Shown piece after piece: positions 1 through 11,690 of a DNA stretch of 64,000 bases. A program made the translations under genes and the position numbers. Under the pieces are notes generated by a model. It was not told the DNA's origin. It was given only the letters and a program-made list of their open reading frames with translations, and searched no databases. Source of the stretch: Gnetum montanum (taxonomy: Eukaryota; Streptophyta; Gnetopsida; Gnetales; Gnetaceae); the NCBI GenBank assembly GCA_015680685.1, contig MNCI01004089.1:101021-165020 (forward strand). Reading direction: 5' to 3'. Position 1 is the first letter of the stretch, and each line of letters opens with the position of its first letter.

Positions 1-172
1 AGTAGTTGCAACACACAACACAACACATGAGCATGAGTGCAAAGTTGAAAGGAAGCTCTTTCCAAAAAAAAAGAAGAAAAAAGAAAAAGAAAAGATCAAA
101 AAGCAAAATAAACTACAAGACCCTTGGCACTTTCCATACAATCCCCAGGTGGGAAGGCAGTTGTCTTGGAAA

Positions 173-390
173 GAAAACACTCGTGTCTCAAACAATCATG
201 TTGCCACCTCATCGCGTGGCTTTGGTGGTCTGACAATGGGTTTCCTTTGACACACAACAAGGGTCTTGTTTCTCCAAAGAACGCACGCTATGTCATCACG
301 TGGCTTTGGTTGTGCCAATAAGTTCTCTTAAACTAGATACAAGAGTCTTGTTCTTCCAAAGGATGCACACATCTCATGCATTGGTTCCGG
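173..390. repeat. Three-unit tandem repeat, period about 84 bp
   Basis: Three diverged units start near 173, 257 and 340. They share a core around GTCTTGTTTCTCCAAAG and a tail around TCATCACGTGGCTTTGG, seen at 209-229 and 293-313 and degenerate in the third unit. Short open frames across it follow the repeat and look non-coding. Positions 1-172 show nothing beyond an A-rich patch near 60-115. Confidence 0.6.
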
Positions 391-614
391 GTATGCTAAA
401 TAATAGCTACTAACAAGAACTAACATGGCCTGTTTGCATTCATGAACACTCCTCTCCTACACCTACACAATCCCTCAATTAATTCCCAATCCCATAGTTG
501 CAAACATCTCCACTAGACATCATCTCAAAACTTCATTCCCCAATCCCAGGTACTTCTGAACACGGTGCGAGGACATTTGGCCAAGGGTCAAAGGACAATG
601 CTACTAAGTTGCTT

Positions 615-697
615 GTGGTGGTTTGTACTTCTTTGTTGACGCTTCTCGGGCCGATTCCTCCAAGTGTCAACAAAGAAGGACCAATGAAACACCACAA
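615..697. repeat. Imperfect hairpin with a perfect 13-bp stem
   Basis: Arms CTTCTTTGTTGAC (628-640) and GTCAACAAAGAAG (666-678) are perfect inverted copies around a 25-base loop. Flanking GTGGTG/CACCAC blocks extend the fold. It could be a small foldback or MITE remnant; no target duplication was seen. Confidence 0.6.
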
Positions 698-939
698 AAA
701 TTTGGACCTAACACTTTCGTACAAGAATCGAGCTAAGTCATGATGCTTCCCAGCATGATCGAAACTTGCGAACTTCACAAACAGCATCAAACAGAGTAGA
801 ATCTAGCAAGTAAAAGTTCCTCGAGATCCATTGGAGACTACATCAACATCTGGCAATAAGAACTGCAAGTTTCAAACTCAAAACACTTAGTTTTGACTAA
901 GTATACTTCTTGCATGCGGGCCTACACGCCCAGCGTGCA

Positions 940-1430
940 GCAACATTTGGGCCCCAAAAATAAGCCAAAACATGCCAGAATTGAGCCTCTGGACCCCCCA
1001 GGACCTTCACCAAGGTCCCTAGTAGCTCTCAGCCTAAAAATCAAATGTTGGGCCCTGAAATGAGGCATTTATATGTGTGTACGCTGGGTTCATTTTGGTG
1101 TACGCTGACCAGCGTACAACCCAGCATACACCACCAAAATGGCCCAAAATAGGCACCAAAGAGCAATATTTTCACCTGAAATCAACTTCCGGAGGTAAGG
1201 CAACTGTTGGGCATCATCTCAGGTACCTGAAAATCAAATTTTGGGCTCCAAATGATGGGTTTTCATTCATGCATGCCAATGTGCACCATCAAAGATATCT
1301 CAAAATAGGTACCCCAGAATAAGATCTCCACCTACAATCGACTCTTAGAGGCAAGGAAATTGTCAGGCATCATCCCAGGCTCCCAAAAATGAAGATTCAA
1401 CCTCAAAATGATGCACTTACATGACCTATA
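940..1430. repeat. Tandem repeat of about 157 bp with TACGCTG/CAGCGTA dyads
   Basis: Three or more diverged units align. The boxes resembling CTGAAAATCAAATTTTGGGC recur near 1037, 1232 and 1385, and CACCAAAATGG-type boxes recur near 1129 and 1286. Short inverted words (GTACGCTG, CAGCGTAC) are scattered from about 920 to 1800. In an LTR, such arrays are typical of U3. Confidence 0.55.
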
Positions 1431-1904
1431 CGCTGAGCATACATACTCTGCATACCCAGCATGCATGCCTAGTGTGCACCACCAAAAGCGAGGTTGATCA
1501 GATGATTTGGCCAACCTGCACGCTGATCTACATGCCAAGCGTGCACACTCAGTGCATAGCACAATGTACGCCACTTGAGGCCTTGCAAAACTGTATTAGA
1601 TTAAGTCCAAATGAGCTGAAAATCTACAAGCAGCATTCTCATGACACCAGAGCTCAAATCCGACAGCATGTTCAAGATTCTCTGTTGTAACAGTAATGTT
1701 GGTTTGTAAAGTTCAATTCTTTTGTATTGGTCAAGTCTGTACACTAGGTTCATACGCCCAGTGTGTACACATTGGCATGCAGCACACTGTACAGTTGTAA
1801 TATTCTTTGCACTTGGGCAATGCAGCCACATGTCATTCGATGCAAAATTTTCTCACCAACAGCCACTCATATCACTCCAGATCCGAGTTTCATGCCCTAA
1901 AACC

Positions 1905-1912
1905 TATAAAAA
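1905..1912 (+). promoter_or_regulatory. TATA-like box of a candidate plus-strand LTR
   Basis: CCTATAAAAATT lies just after the repeat-rich stretch and 240 bases before a poly(A) signal. The spacing suits an LTR promoter. The call is an inference without a confirmed element. Confidence 0.35.
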
Positions 1913-2146
1913 TTCCAATTTTCCACCAGAAGTGAGAGGATAAAAAAAATCACATTTGGAGATGATTGGGAACACCAACCTTGCACACTGGACTTCTACC
2001 CTGCATGTTGATCATACAGCCTTCACGCTGTGCTTGAAGTCCAAACCAGCATACTATCATCCATCCGCATCCACCGGGGTTGTTCATCCGCCTTGTGTTA
2101 GATCCACAACTACGTCCAGACCGGTGCACTGTAATCTCCATTTTGC

Positions 2147-2152
2147 AATAAA
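2147..2152 (+). other. Candidate poly(A) signal AATAAA
   Basis: TGCAATAAAGTTG is followed by a T-rich stretch (2160-2280). It pairs with the TATA-like box at 1905 as a possible LTR R region. Confidence 0.3.
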
Positions 2153-2430
2153 GTTGCTTGATTTCTGGTCAAGATTTGTTACAGTTTTCACTCATTCTTG
2201 TTTATCTCTTTGTTTATATTCCTGCACATTTATGTTCTGGTTTACCTTTATTACGCTATTTACACATAACCTAGCATATGGCACATTGGCATACATTTGG
2301 GGAAATCTGTGTTTGATCTTTGTGCGGACCACCCAAGGTACTCTACCTTCGTCAGTTCCAGCTCACCCTCAAGTGAAGGTAGAGCCTTCTGTGCCAGTCT
2401 GTAGATCTCTTGGTGTTTGTTTCATTCTAG

Positions 2431-2640
2431 CCTTGCACCAACGATTTTGGATGGTACACCTTGTAAGTAGGATCTTAATGGCTATGCATCTCCTTACATA
2501 GTGATCCTCACAAGATCCCTCATGAGCTTCTTGGAGAACACATAGTTGATCTGCATCATGAATATAGCAACAAACCAGGCCATTAGCACACACCTTGTAA
2601 AGGTGTCCATTGATTTCCATGAAGTGTTTGGCCTAATGAA
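2431..2640 (-). pseudogene. Integrase N-terminal zinc-binding region, truncated (copy I)
   Basis: The frame starting at 2620 matches the integrase finger of copy II at 34632-34967: MEINGHLYKVCANGLV, then a region around HEGSCEDHYVRRC. Similarity ends near 2430, before the catalytic core, so the product could not integrate. A long plus-strand frame crossing this junction (1956-2501) is spurious. Confidence 0.7.
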
Positions 2641-3200
2641 AAAACTATTGTTTCTTCCAGTGGTCTAACTTTTGTGGCATCTCTTGAGTAAATGGATAAG
2701 TGAGAATGCCATCAAACCATTTTGGTTTAGTGGAAACTTGTTCATTTATTGCATTGGCAAAAAGAAGTTCATCAGGAAATTGGTCAAAGAGCAGGCTATC
2801 CTCCTCTTTGTTGTCCCATTGTAACTGAGACAAGTGATTAGTAACCAATTTCTTAGTTCCCTATTGATCTACCATTATAAGATTGAACTTTTATAAAATC
2901 ACCATCCATCATATGACATAGGGGCTCATCTTCGGCTTGTTCATGAGGAAGTGAATGACACTGTGATTAGTGTGCACAAACACTTTGTATCCAAGCACAT
3001 AATGCCTGAATTTCTCCAAGGCATACCCTACTTGCATTAGCTCTTTTTTTATTATGGTGTAACTAAGCTGTGCATTCACAATGCTTTGACTTGTGCATTG
3101 GATATAATAAGGATGTTTTTAATCATCCAATTGTGTAAGCATAGCTCCTAAGGCATAGTTCAACACATCCGTCATGATGTGAAATGAATAGAATCAATCA
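2641..3200 (-). pseudogene. RNase H and linker remnant (copy I)
   Basis: This aligns with the RNase H region of copy II (35090-35490). It keeps words equivalent to HTDHSAIRFLMNKP around 2930-2980, followed by the acidic linker to integrase (2645-2848). Several stops and frameshifts interrupt it. In the intact family RNase H degrades the RNA strand during reverse transcription; this copy cannot. Confidence 0.65.
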
Positions 3201-4360
3201 AGTGCTCGTAGAATTGGAGTTTCTACAAGCTTCTCCTTAAGCTACTAAAATGTGTTTTTGCATTCCTTGGTCCACATGAATGGAGCATATTTCTTTGTAA
3301 ACTTGACCAATGATTTACTAATCTTAGAGAAATTCTCTATGAATTGTCAGTAGTAACTAGTGTGTCCAAGGAATGACTAGACGTCTTAAACGATTTTTGG
3401 TTGATGGCTTATTCCTTGGATGACTTGAATCTTTTTAGGATCCATCTCAATCCCTACTTGTGAGATTTTATGTCCCAACACAAGGCCCTCCTAGACCATG
3501 AAATGGCTATTGTACCAATTAAGCTAAAGATTGGTCTCCACGCACCTTTTAAGCACTTTCTCAAGGTGGTCTAGCACTTATTCAAATGTAGCACCATAGG
3601 TGGAAAAGTCATCCATGAAGACTTCCACTCCACTACTAATCTACTGCTAAAAAATACTAAGGGCAAGGCATTGGAATGTTGTAGGGGCATTACATAGGTC
3701 AAAACGTAACTTCTTATATGCAAAAGTTCCCCAAGGACTTATGAATCTTATTTTGGCTTGATCTTTTAGTGCTATCTAAATCTATATATAGCCACTATAA
3801 CCATCTAAAAAGCTATAATAGTAATGCTTAGAGATAGTATACAACACCTAGCCCACAAATGCCAATGAGAAATGATCATTAAACATTTTCATGTTCAATA
3901 GCTTGAAATCAATATAGATCCATCACTTTCCATCTTTCTTTGGCAAAATTATGAGTGGGCTAACCCACTTACTATCTGCAATTGGATAGATGAACCCTGG
4001 GTTGAGAAGTTGTTTAATTTCCTCTTTGAGGATCTACTTCAATTTTGGATTTAATCACCACTATGGTTGTCTCTTTGGCTTTATGTCTGGATCGGTATTG
4101 ATGTGATGCTAGCATATCTCTAGATCAATCCTTGTGAGTTCAGGATATGACCAAGCAAAGGCTGTTGGGCATTAGTTAATCATCTTCAATAACATTCTTT
4201 TCTACTTAGGAGCAAGATTGGCATTGATTAGCACTAGCTTGCATGTTTTAAAAATGCATATTCCATGCTAGTAGGTAGAGTTTTCAACTCTAAGGGCTCA
4301 TGTTTGAAATTTTTAGGTACCTCTAACTTTTCTCAATTGGTATCATCAGGTTCATAATGG
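3201..4360 (-). pseudogene. Reverse transcriptase remnant (copy I)
   Basis: The minus strand encodes a recognisable RT palm. The catalytic segment EVFMDDFSTYG falls near 3590-3632, with both aspartates still encoded. The upstream fingers segment equivalent to FPLIIVSKKDEKWR lies near 3950. Stops are scattered throughout. In the live family RT copies element RNA into DNA in cytoplasmic particles. The closest sequence in the window is copy II (35490-36560). Confidence 0.7.
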
Positions 4361-4469
4361 GAGAGATAGTGATGAACTTGCTCTAGTTCATCCATGTTTT
4401 CAACATAGGCATAAGTTAGGCTCTCAGTTAGTTCCATGCAAAGTGTGCTGCATTCAAAATAAGCTGTTA

Positions 4470-5110
4470 GCCATTGGGTGCCCTCTTGTTTTGTGGCTAC
4501 TTCATATAGACACTTTTGGATTTCAGATTTATCTACACACTATTTGCATGTTTTGATTGATGTGGTTTTGATAGACCATAACTTCTGCACACAGTCACAC
4601 GTTGTATCACTATATGAGATGGATGAAACTTTTTTCTTCTTGATCTTTTCGATTTCATTTTTCTTGGAGATTTCTAAGGAAAGATCTCTGATGCTGATTC
4701 ATGCATTAATAGTGCTCAACCAAGTCCTTCCCATAATAATTGAAAAATTCCCCTTGCAATTGCTAACCTTGATCACTAGGAAATTGGTAGGGTAGGACCA
4801 CCCATAGATAGTAGTCACAAGATCTTCAGTAATCCCAAGGGAACAATGATGAATTGATCTACCAATTCTAAATGAATGTTGCTCTTCTTAAAAGGAGGTA
4901 AGTTATAAGCATTGTAAATTTCATTAAAAATCATATTAACAATAGAACCTAAATTAAGAAGAGCCTTTCACGGCACATTTCTAGCAATCTACAAGTAGAT
5001 GAAAGGACTTCCAGGATTAGCTATGTTCCTAGGAAGGTTCCCAGCCTTGATCTAATTAGATATAACATAGGTTAATATGACTGTGTGGATCTTAGAAGGC
5101 ATTTAGTTTG
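4470..5110 (-). pseudogene. Retroviral-type aspartic protease remnant (copy I)
   Basis: It is colinear with the better protease of copy II (36621-37310). The stretch matching FPIIMGRAWLSTVDAR lies near 4690-4740 and the active-site area near 4950. Frameshifts prevent a full reading. The plus-strand frame at 4478-4795 is its antisense shadow. Confidence 0.6.
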
Positions 5111-5399
5111 AAGGGTTCTCGAAAGGATTCAATGTAGAGAATGAAGGAGACACGAGGCAACCAATTGCATGAATTGGTGAGGGCTTGGTAGGGCTATTGG
5201 TTTGGAAGAATGGTCTTTGTTTGGTTCTAGGTTCTAAACCACTTGGTTGAGGAATTAGTTATAAGTTAATAGCCCTAGTAGTGTTACGTTGCTACAGTTG
5301 TGTGGGACTCTCATCCTACATAGATAAAACATGTAGTAATTGGGTTGAGCTTGGAGGAACATGTGCTAAAGGATGAGAAGGATGATAAGGGCATGGGGA

Positions 5400-7294
5400 T
5401 TCCTCTCTAGGAGATGAAGGATGAGCTTTGTAGTACTTCAAAGGGTAGTAGTCATGTTGAAAAGAAGTATGACTGTAAGAGTCATGCAAAGACATGGGTT
5501 GCTAAACATAGTATCCATATGGATCTAGCTACTTATAAGGGTACTACTACCTTGGTGGTGGCATCCCACAAAACTGTGAGTGTTGCAACTGATGAGACTG
5601 CTCACATGGTTGTGGTGGAGCCCCACTTGGATAATAAACTTGTTGTTGCTAGTGGAACTACCTTGGATTTCCTTAAGGATAAGGTAATCTTCTAGGTTCT
5701 TGCCTTCTTGTCAATCTAGGATTCAAAGCATATGTTTCAGATTGCTACAAGTGTGAGGAAATAGGGAAACATCCCTTAGGATGTTTATATTGGCAGATGT
5801 CACACTCACCATCATCATCTGATTTTGAATCCACAACCTCCTCTACTGCAGTAGCCTTGCCCTTACCCCTTTGGTAGGCACATTTAACTTCCTTTCTTCT
5901 CTTATGGTCATGATCACTACTTGTCTCTTTGGATGTCTCTACTATTTTTAGAGCTATTTGGAATTTTTCATCAAAATATTTCCACATTTTATTCACTTTG
6001 GCTAAAATTTTGAAAATATATTTTTGAATTAGCAAATCTTTTTGCTGCACCACTTTATCAAGTTGTGCCTCCCCCTCACTATCACAAAAATGTACCTCCC
6101 TTTTTCTAATAGAAGGATCTTAATTTACTCCTTAGCACTTTCCCATTTTGTCAGCTCATCTTCTTCCCTTGCAGCCTACTTAATAAGGCTTTGAATTTGA
6201 TGGATTTGAATTTCTGACAATCTCCCTTGGGCATAGACACTAAGGGTTCTTATTTCTACTCAAAGCCCATATATGATATGGCAAAGTTGCTCCTGTTGAG
6301 AATAACCATGGCTAGGACATATGTGCAAGAGAGAGCAATTCATACCCATGGTTGTGTTCAAGGGTTCATGTGTTCCTTGTCACCAACCTTGGATTTTCTT
6401 TCTCAAATTGACATTGGAGTACATCTAATATTTTTCATTGAACAACTTAAGCATCGTACTCCATCTGTGAATTGATTTTGGCTCCAAAGAGTGGTACTAA
6501 CTTTCTGCTTCTTTTGTGAGTGTCTATTTGTGAATTGATTCTTTATGTTCTACAAGGCATAGGCATCATGGAAGGCTTGAAGATGGGTTTGTGGATCTGA
6601 GTTATATCCCCCCTCAAATTTGGGGATATTATTCATATCTAACCTTTTGATTTTGCTATCTTTTGCATGCCTGGTTGGAATTCTGATTGCCTCTATAATG
6701 TTTAGCATGCTTTGAGTTTCTAGAAAAGTTTCATCATCATCATGATTTTGATGATACCTATGATATCCCTTGATACCCCTTCATTCATGGTGAGGCCTAT
6801 GATCATTATCTCGTCATTCACATTCATAATGATTTTATCCTTTGTGGTGTCAGTCAGAACTAGAAGAGGAAGAAGAAGATGTAGATGAAGAGAGCAAAGA
6901 GGAAGAAGGAATACCATCATCATGGTGTCTACCACCTCCTCTCCACTTGTCACATCCGTGATCATTAGGTTTACTATCATCATAATGCTTGCTTGAGCCC
7001 CTGCCTTGACTTCCACTTCTACTTGAACTCAGATTGTTGATAGTGGAGTGTAAGTATGGGTTCAAGACCTCTTCACTAGAGTTAAGGGGTGGAGAATCTT
7101 TATGTTGAGAGCCCCTAGAGGGAGGATCCTCCTTGCCATTTTGGTTCAGTAAGAACAAAGGGTTAGTGAACCATTTTCTCTTCATAGCTTCATGGCACTT
7201 CTCCTGGTACTAATCTCTTCTGCATTGTGTATCAATGGGATATAGTCTCGATAGTCATGGTCCCATACAACATATTCATCCTAGATGTAATAAT
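5400..7294 (-). pseudogene. gag remainder (copy I), 3' of the T1 insertion
   Basis: On the minus strand this runs from the T1 junction through an acidic, Ser/Asp-rich spacer (6850-7185, ending in a Ser run), a capsid-like core (about 6200-6560), a Lys-rich helix (5850-6050) and a zinc knuckle (about 5778-5812). It ends with a Tyr/Gly/Pro-rich tail antisense to 5414-5695. The knuckle reads CDICQYKHPKGC, spaced CX2CX3HX3C. Gag would build the virus-like particle. The N-terminal part continues at 27498-27725 beyond T1. Confidence 0.7.
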
Positions 7295-8850
7295 TGAAAA
7301 TGTTAGTGGTTGCAACACCAAGGTCCATAGGTGCATAGCCTAACCCCAAGTCCATGCGAGGGCCTGCTATAGGTAGAGACAAGGTGCCCTGAAGGGTCTA
7401 GTCATTCAAATAGGGATTTACTAGATGCAAAATGGGGGTGTAGCATCATTAGTTGTAATGTTGATGTAAAAAAATGGTAAGTGTTCAAATGATGTTAATG
7501 GTGTTAACGGTGTTAGTGGGGTCAAGTGTAGTCAAGTTTTTTAGCAAAAATAAGAATGTCAACATGTGGAGACCACTGCCCAATCATAGTTTTAGGCATG
7601 GTTGTGTAGTGAAACAATGAGAAATGCAAATAAAATGCTAGAAATGTAGAGAGAGAGAGAGAGAGAGAGAGAGAAGTGAGACACTACACCAAATGGGGTT
7701 AAACATAGTTAACACCAAAGGGATTAGAAGGTGCATAATGTACAATAGGTATAGTGGACAATGTAGTCACAGTCTCAAGGGTGTCTAGCTGTGAAGACTA
7801 GCATTTTGCTAAGATGTATACATCTATAGGGTTAGCTACCATTGTGTATCATTGGCAACAGTGCTTTGGTAGGCTGTGGTGATTTGCAACTTCATTGATA
7901 TGCCTTTGCTTCTTTTTCAAGTGCTTTGTAGGTTTGAGATAACTCTCAAGTTTTCCAATGTTTCAATTTTTCCAACCCTAAAAATGTTGACGATTGGGGT
8001 ATTTATAGGGTTAGGTTTAACATAAAATGTGAGGTGACTGCCATGTAGCAAAGGGGATGGTTGGGACTATGCTGAGTGTAGTTACTATTCATGTGGTATA
8101 TTGATGGTGCTAATCTTGTCTATGCTCTACCAGACTCTACAAGACTATGAGATTGTGACTATGTTGCCAACTACATGTGTGTGTGCTAAGAGCACTACAA
8201 CATACCTAAAAAATGCAATTTTGGAGACTATGCTTCGGGACTACGCTCTCCATTATCTTACATGGGGTTGAGCATAGTTACAATTTTGGGGCTAAAAGGA
8301 AGTACAAAAAAGAAGAATTTTTGCTAACTACGCTTGCCGAAGATGAGTTGGAGCTAAGATAAGTGTCAATGCTACATTGTGGAGGTCATTAGAGGATATT
8401 TTGGCTAACTAGATTTGACTACACTCTGGGTTGGGGGAAAGCATAGTCGTAGTACTTAGAAAAATTTGCAAAAAATGGCTATGTGCTAACTATGCTCTCC
8501 ATTGGAGGCTAACTACACTCTTAACTAGAGGTGAGCATAGTCCCAACACTTGTTAGGACTTGTGGAAAATGGATTCTAATTGGCTAGGCTCTCCATGAGA
8601 GGCTGACTATGCTCTAAGGTAGTGGAGAGTGTAGTCCTGACACTTAGAAAAAATTGCAAAAATTGGCTTTTATGTTGACTACGCTCTCCACCAGAGGCTA
8701 ACTACACCCTAGTATAGTGAAGAGCATAGTCCCAACACTTAAAAAATTTGCTTCGACTAGCTTTATACTAACACGTAGTGGAGAAAATAGTCCCAAAACT
8801 TTGAAAAATTTGTAGTTGAGATGCTATAGTTTGGATTTGATGGTGTTTCG
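7295..8850 (-). repeat. T1 3' LTR (left)
   Basis: It aligns with 25490-27497 almost throughout, from AATGTTAGTGG near the low end to GGTGTTTC at the high end. Internal subrepeats of about 100 bp carry ACTATGCTCTCC-like words near 8484, 8604 and 8673. It is shorter than its partner mainly because its GA tract is 28 bp rather than about 395 bp. Many point differences indicate an old insertion. Confidence 0.85.
7649..7676. repeat. Short (GA)n tract in T1 left LTR
   Basis: About 14 GA units lie at the same LTR position as the very long tract at 25841-26235. Confidence 0.9.
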
Positions 8851-8865
8851 TTGGCTCCTCTTTGT
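8851..8865 (-). other. Candidate polypurine tract of T1
   Basis: Next to the 3' LTR the minus strand reads AAAGAGGAGCCAA, purine-rich and directly abutting the LTR. This is where plus-strand DNA synthesis is primed in LTR elements. The call rests on position and composition. Confidence 0.45.
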
Positions 8866-9757
8866 TGACATCTAAAGGAGTGGCTTGAGAGATGTTGATA
8901 ATGAATAGTAAAACACAACAGTAGGCTTAGCACCAACATCACTCTTCAGTGAGAGATCAAGTGTTGCTACACTATGCTCAAAGAGTGCTATGGATAGGGA
9001 CATGTTAGATAGTAGGTAAAAAGTGAGAGAAGGCATAGGCAATGTGCTGGGGATAAAAAGGGGGAGATAAGGTACAAATGGGGTATTATGAAACCATGGC
9101 TGATGGTGACCAAGGCACCAAAGTCGCTTGCCGTTGAAAATGTTAACCTCTCATTAGAGTGCTTATGAGAGAGTCAAGGTGTAGGTTTAGGGTTGGGTTG
9201 GGTACAAAATTGCTTCACAATGTGCTTTTTTTGATTACTTATTATAGAGTGAAATGCTTTCTTTCAAGTGAATTGCATGTCACTATATGAGCTTCACTTT
9301 GTCATTGACAAAATGACATAGTGTCTATACAATAGGTGTTTCCTCCTCAGGATGACTTATGTTACATCTACCTAGGCTTTGACCAGCTAACAAAGGCTTC
9401 CCATGGAATGACTTATGTTATGTTCACCTTAGGAAGCTTGATGAGATATGAGATATGTGAAGAGGATGCCATGTGGTCATAGCACATGAGCATCAAAAGG
9501 GATTGTCAGCTTTGCTACATGGAGAATGGAAGGATATCTAGATATAGGAGTAGGTGTGAGTAGGCTATACTAGGATGAAGGGGATATACACTTTTGAGAG
9601 GCTTAGCTAGTCCAATCATGCACATTGGAGAAATGTGGTGACTTGTCACTACAATGAGAGACACCTTTGCATGATGACTTGGATCTTTGTCTTGCAAACA
9701 CAACCTTGAGAAGATAATAAAACCATACAAAATAAAAAATGCCAAAAAATTTTAAGG
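8866..9757. other. T1 3' untranslated region, no gene seen
   Basis: This is AT-rich sequence between the polypurine tract and the 72-bp repeat. A few short minus-strand frames (for example 9515-9745) lack recognisable domains. Nothing else can be supported. Confidence 0.5.
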
Positions 9758-9974
9758 GGTGAAGATGCTGCAAGTGCTCCAAAGGTTGCACCCATTACAA
9801 GTGCTCAAAAGGTCAGTAAAATTGTAGGGGATGAAGATGCTACAAGTGCTCTAAAGGTTGCGCCTGATGTAAGTACTTAAAAGGCCAATAAAATTATGGT
9901 GGGCAAAGATGTTGCAAGTGCTCTAGAGGTTATGCTTGTTGTAAGTGCTCCATTTTGGGACTGTAACTTTCTAA
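9758..9974 (+). repeat. 72-bp tandem repeat, three units, in frame
   Basis: Units begin near 9761, 9833 and 9905 with GAAGATGCTGCAAGTGCT-type starts. The period is exactly 72 bases, so 24 codons. The plus frame reads an Ala/Val/Lys-rich repeat (around DATSALKVAP), broken once by a TAA where CAA would be expected. It may be a piece of a second antisense coding region of T1 or a non-coding minisatellite. Confidence 0.55.
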
Positions 9975-10054
9975 CCCACATGGTGTAGAAGGGGGGCAAG
10001 GATGATGCTTACTTGCTCATTTGCAAGAGAATGGAATGAATTATTAGTGGCTGA

Positions 10055-10430
10055 CCATGAACCTAGTTTAAGGTCTTGAAAGACCATGCTATGCTAGTTT
10101 ATAGTCCTAGCAGACTACTGTGTGGTAGTTTAATGTCATAGCGGACATGCTATGCATCTTTCAAGTCATAGTAGACTACTAGTTTATAGTCATAGTGGAC
10201 ATATTGTGCCAGTTTAACATCATGAACCAAGGACAAGTTGTGCTAGTTTAATGTCATAGTAGACGAGCTATGCTAGTTTAGCATCATAGTGGATGAATCG
10301 TTTGCTAGGTTAACGTCATAGTGGATGTTTTCACTAGTTTAACATCATAGTGGACATGTGTTGTGTGTGCTAGTTTAATGTCATGGTGGACAGATGCTTT
10401 GCTAGTTTAACATCATAGCAGACGAATGCT
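10055..10430. repeat. Minisatellite array A (TGCTAGTTTAACRTCATAGTGG)
   Basis: About 12 units of 24-38 bp have the core GCTAGTTTAA followed by a TCATAGTGGAC-type tail. The first units (10060-10110) carry a TTTAAGGTC...GACCATG form resembling array B. The array lies just 3' (minus sense) of T1 integrase. Spacing and unit sequence vary, so it is not a CRISPR. Confidence 0.75.
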
Positions 10431-10439
10431 TACCTTGCC

Positions 10440-11690
10440 TTGTTGACATGTGATGTTGCATGTTAAATGTAGTATGACTTCAAATACAAGTGGTTCACTA
10501 GATTGATAAACTCATTTATATCTTGATCAACAAGCTTGAATTCTCCATTGTCATAGGCCTTAGTGAGCATGAAAGGCCCTTCCCAGTTAGTTGAGAATTT
10601 ATCCATGGGTTCACGAATGGCCTTGAGGACTAGGTTCCCTTTTCTGAGGGGATGCCAATATTGGTTGTCATGATGCGTCTACCATTGCTTTTCTTAGTAC
10701 CACTCAATGTGATCAAGCATATGCAATGGAGTTAAGGTCTATGGTTCTCAACTCGTTGTTCTAACTTTCATTGATAAAGTCTAAGAGGATTAGCTAGAGC
10801 AATGAAACCTACAATTTGAGTGAAAAAATTGCTTTAGACTTGTGAACAAGGCTGTAAGGTGTCATACTTGTTGCTATTCAGTGTGTTGTGTGATAGGCCC
10901 AAAGTGTGTAGACTAGTTGATCATGTCATTATTTTTTTCTATTGCTTAGAATTTTCTTTAGAACATTGATGATGATCTTATTAGTGACATCCTCTTAGCC
11001 ATTTTCCTAAGGGTATTATGGAAATGAAAAGGAATGTTTGATGCCAAAGCACTTACAAAAAGGATTTAGTTTCGACACTACTAAACTATGGCTTGTTACT
11101 CATTACTATGGTTATGGGTAAGTTGAAATGAGTCACTATGTTATCTAACACGAATTTGCAAACTTGCTGTGATGTCATCTTCCTAAGGGGAATAGCCTTA
11201 ACCCATTTGGTGAAATACCCAGTTGTAGTTATTATGAAGTTATGTCCTATGGAGGACTTAAGCATTATGGGTCTGATGATGTCTAGGTCCCAGCATTGGA
11301 AGGGCCACATGATTTGCATTATAAGTAATTAAATTGGTGGCATGTGCATTAAGTTGCTATGCCACTGAAAGTGTCACATGTTTTGACCTTTTGAATGTAA
11401 TCATGCTCCATATAAGGAAAATAATAGCCTAGATGTATGATTTTTGTTGCCATTGCCCTAGGTGCTATGTAACCTCCACATAGTCCCTCTTGGATGTGCT
11501 CAATGATCATTTGTGCTTCACTATTGCTTATGCAGGTTAGTAGTATGCTATCATAGGATCTACAACATAACATGTTGTCACCTACGATGAAGTACTGCTG
11601 TGAATGTTTACACATTGTATCATTTTGAGTAGTAGTCATATATTGAGAAGGCTCACCCTATAGAAGGTATTACTTAATGTCATCGTACTA
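10440..11690 (-). pseudogene. T1 integrase
   Basis: On the minus strand, the zinc-finger region (11349-11639, HIQEGLCGGY, one finger Cys missing) is followed by the catalytic core (11086-11319). The core opens WPFQCWDLDIIRPI and keeps YFTKWVKAIPL and the NLPITIVMSNKP block. A GAL..P-type tail lies near 10490-10620, read as NWEGPF. These blocks are characteristic of Tat-lineage integrases, which insert element DNA in the nucleus. A frame change occurs between finger and core, with multiple stops. The DNG around the second catalytic Asp reads SNKP, so the site is damaged. Confidence 0.8.

Larger units (their letters stand above)
391..2430 (+). other. Unassigned repetitive DNA; candidate old plus-strand LTR
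   Basis: No recognisable protein domain is present. The interval contains a hairpin (615-697), 157-bp repeats (940-1430), a TATA-like box (1905-1912) and an AATAAA signal 240 bases later (2147-2152). Repeats, TATA, poly(A) signal and then T-rich sequence is the order of U3, R and U5 in a plant LTR, so an LTR read on the plus strand is a reasonable inference. I could not find matching TG...CA ends or a second copy. It stops abruptly near 2430, where Athila-like integrase sequence begins. Confidence 0.35.

Noticed and set aside
1956-2501. 181-codon plus-strand frame
   Set aside because: It crosses the junction into antisense integrase near 2430, so it is a chance frame over two unrelated sequences.
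10055-10430. CRISPR array
   Set aside because: Units vary in sequence and length, there are no unique spacers of constant size and no cas genes, and the DNA is plant nuclear; array B is rejected for the same reasons.
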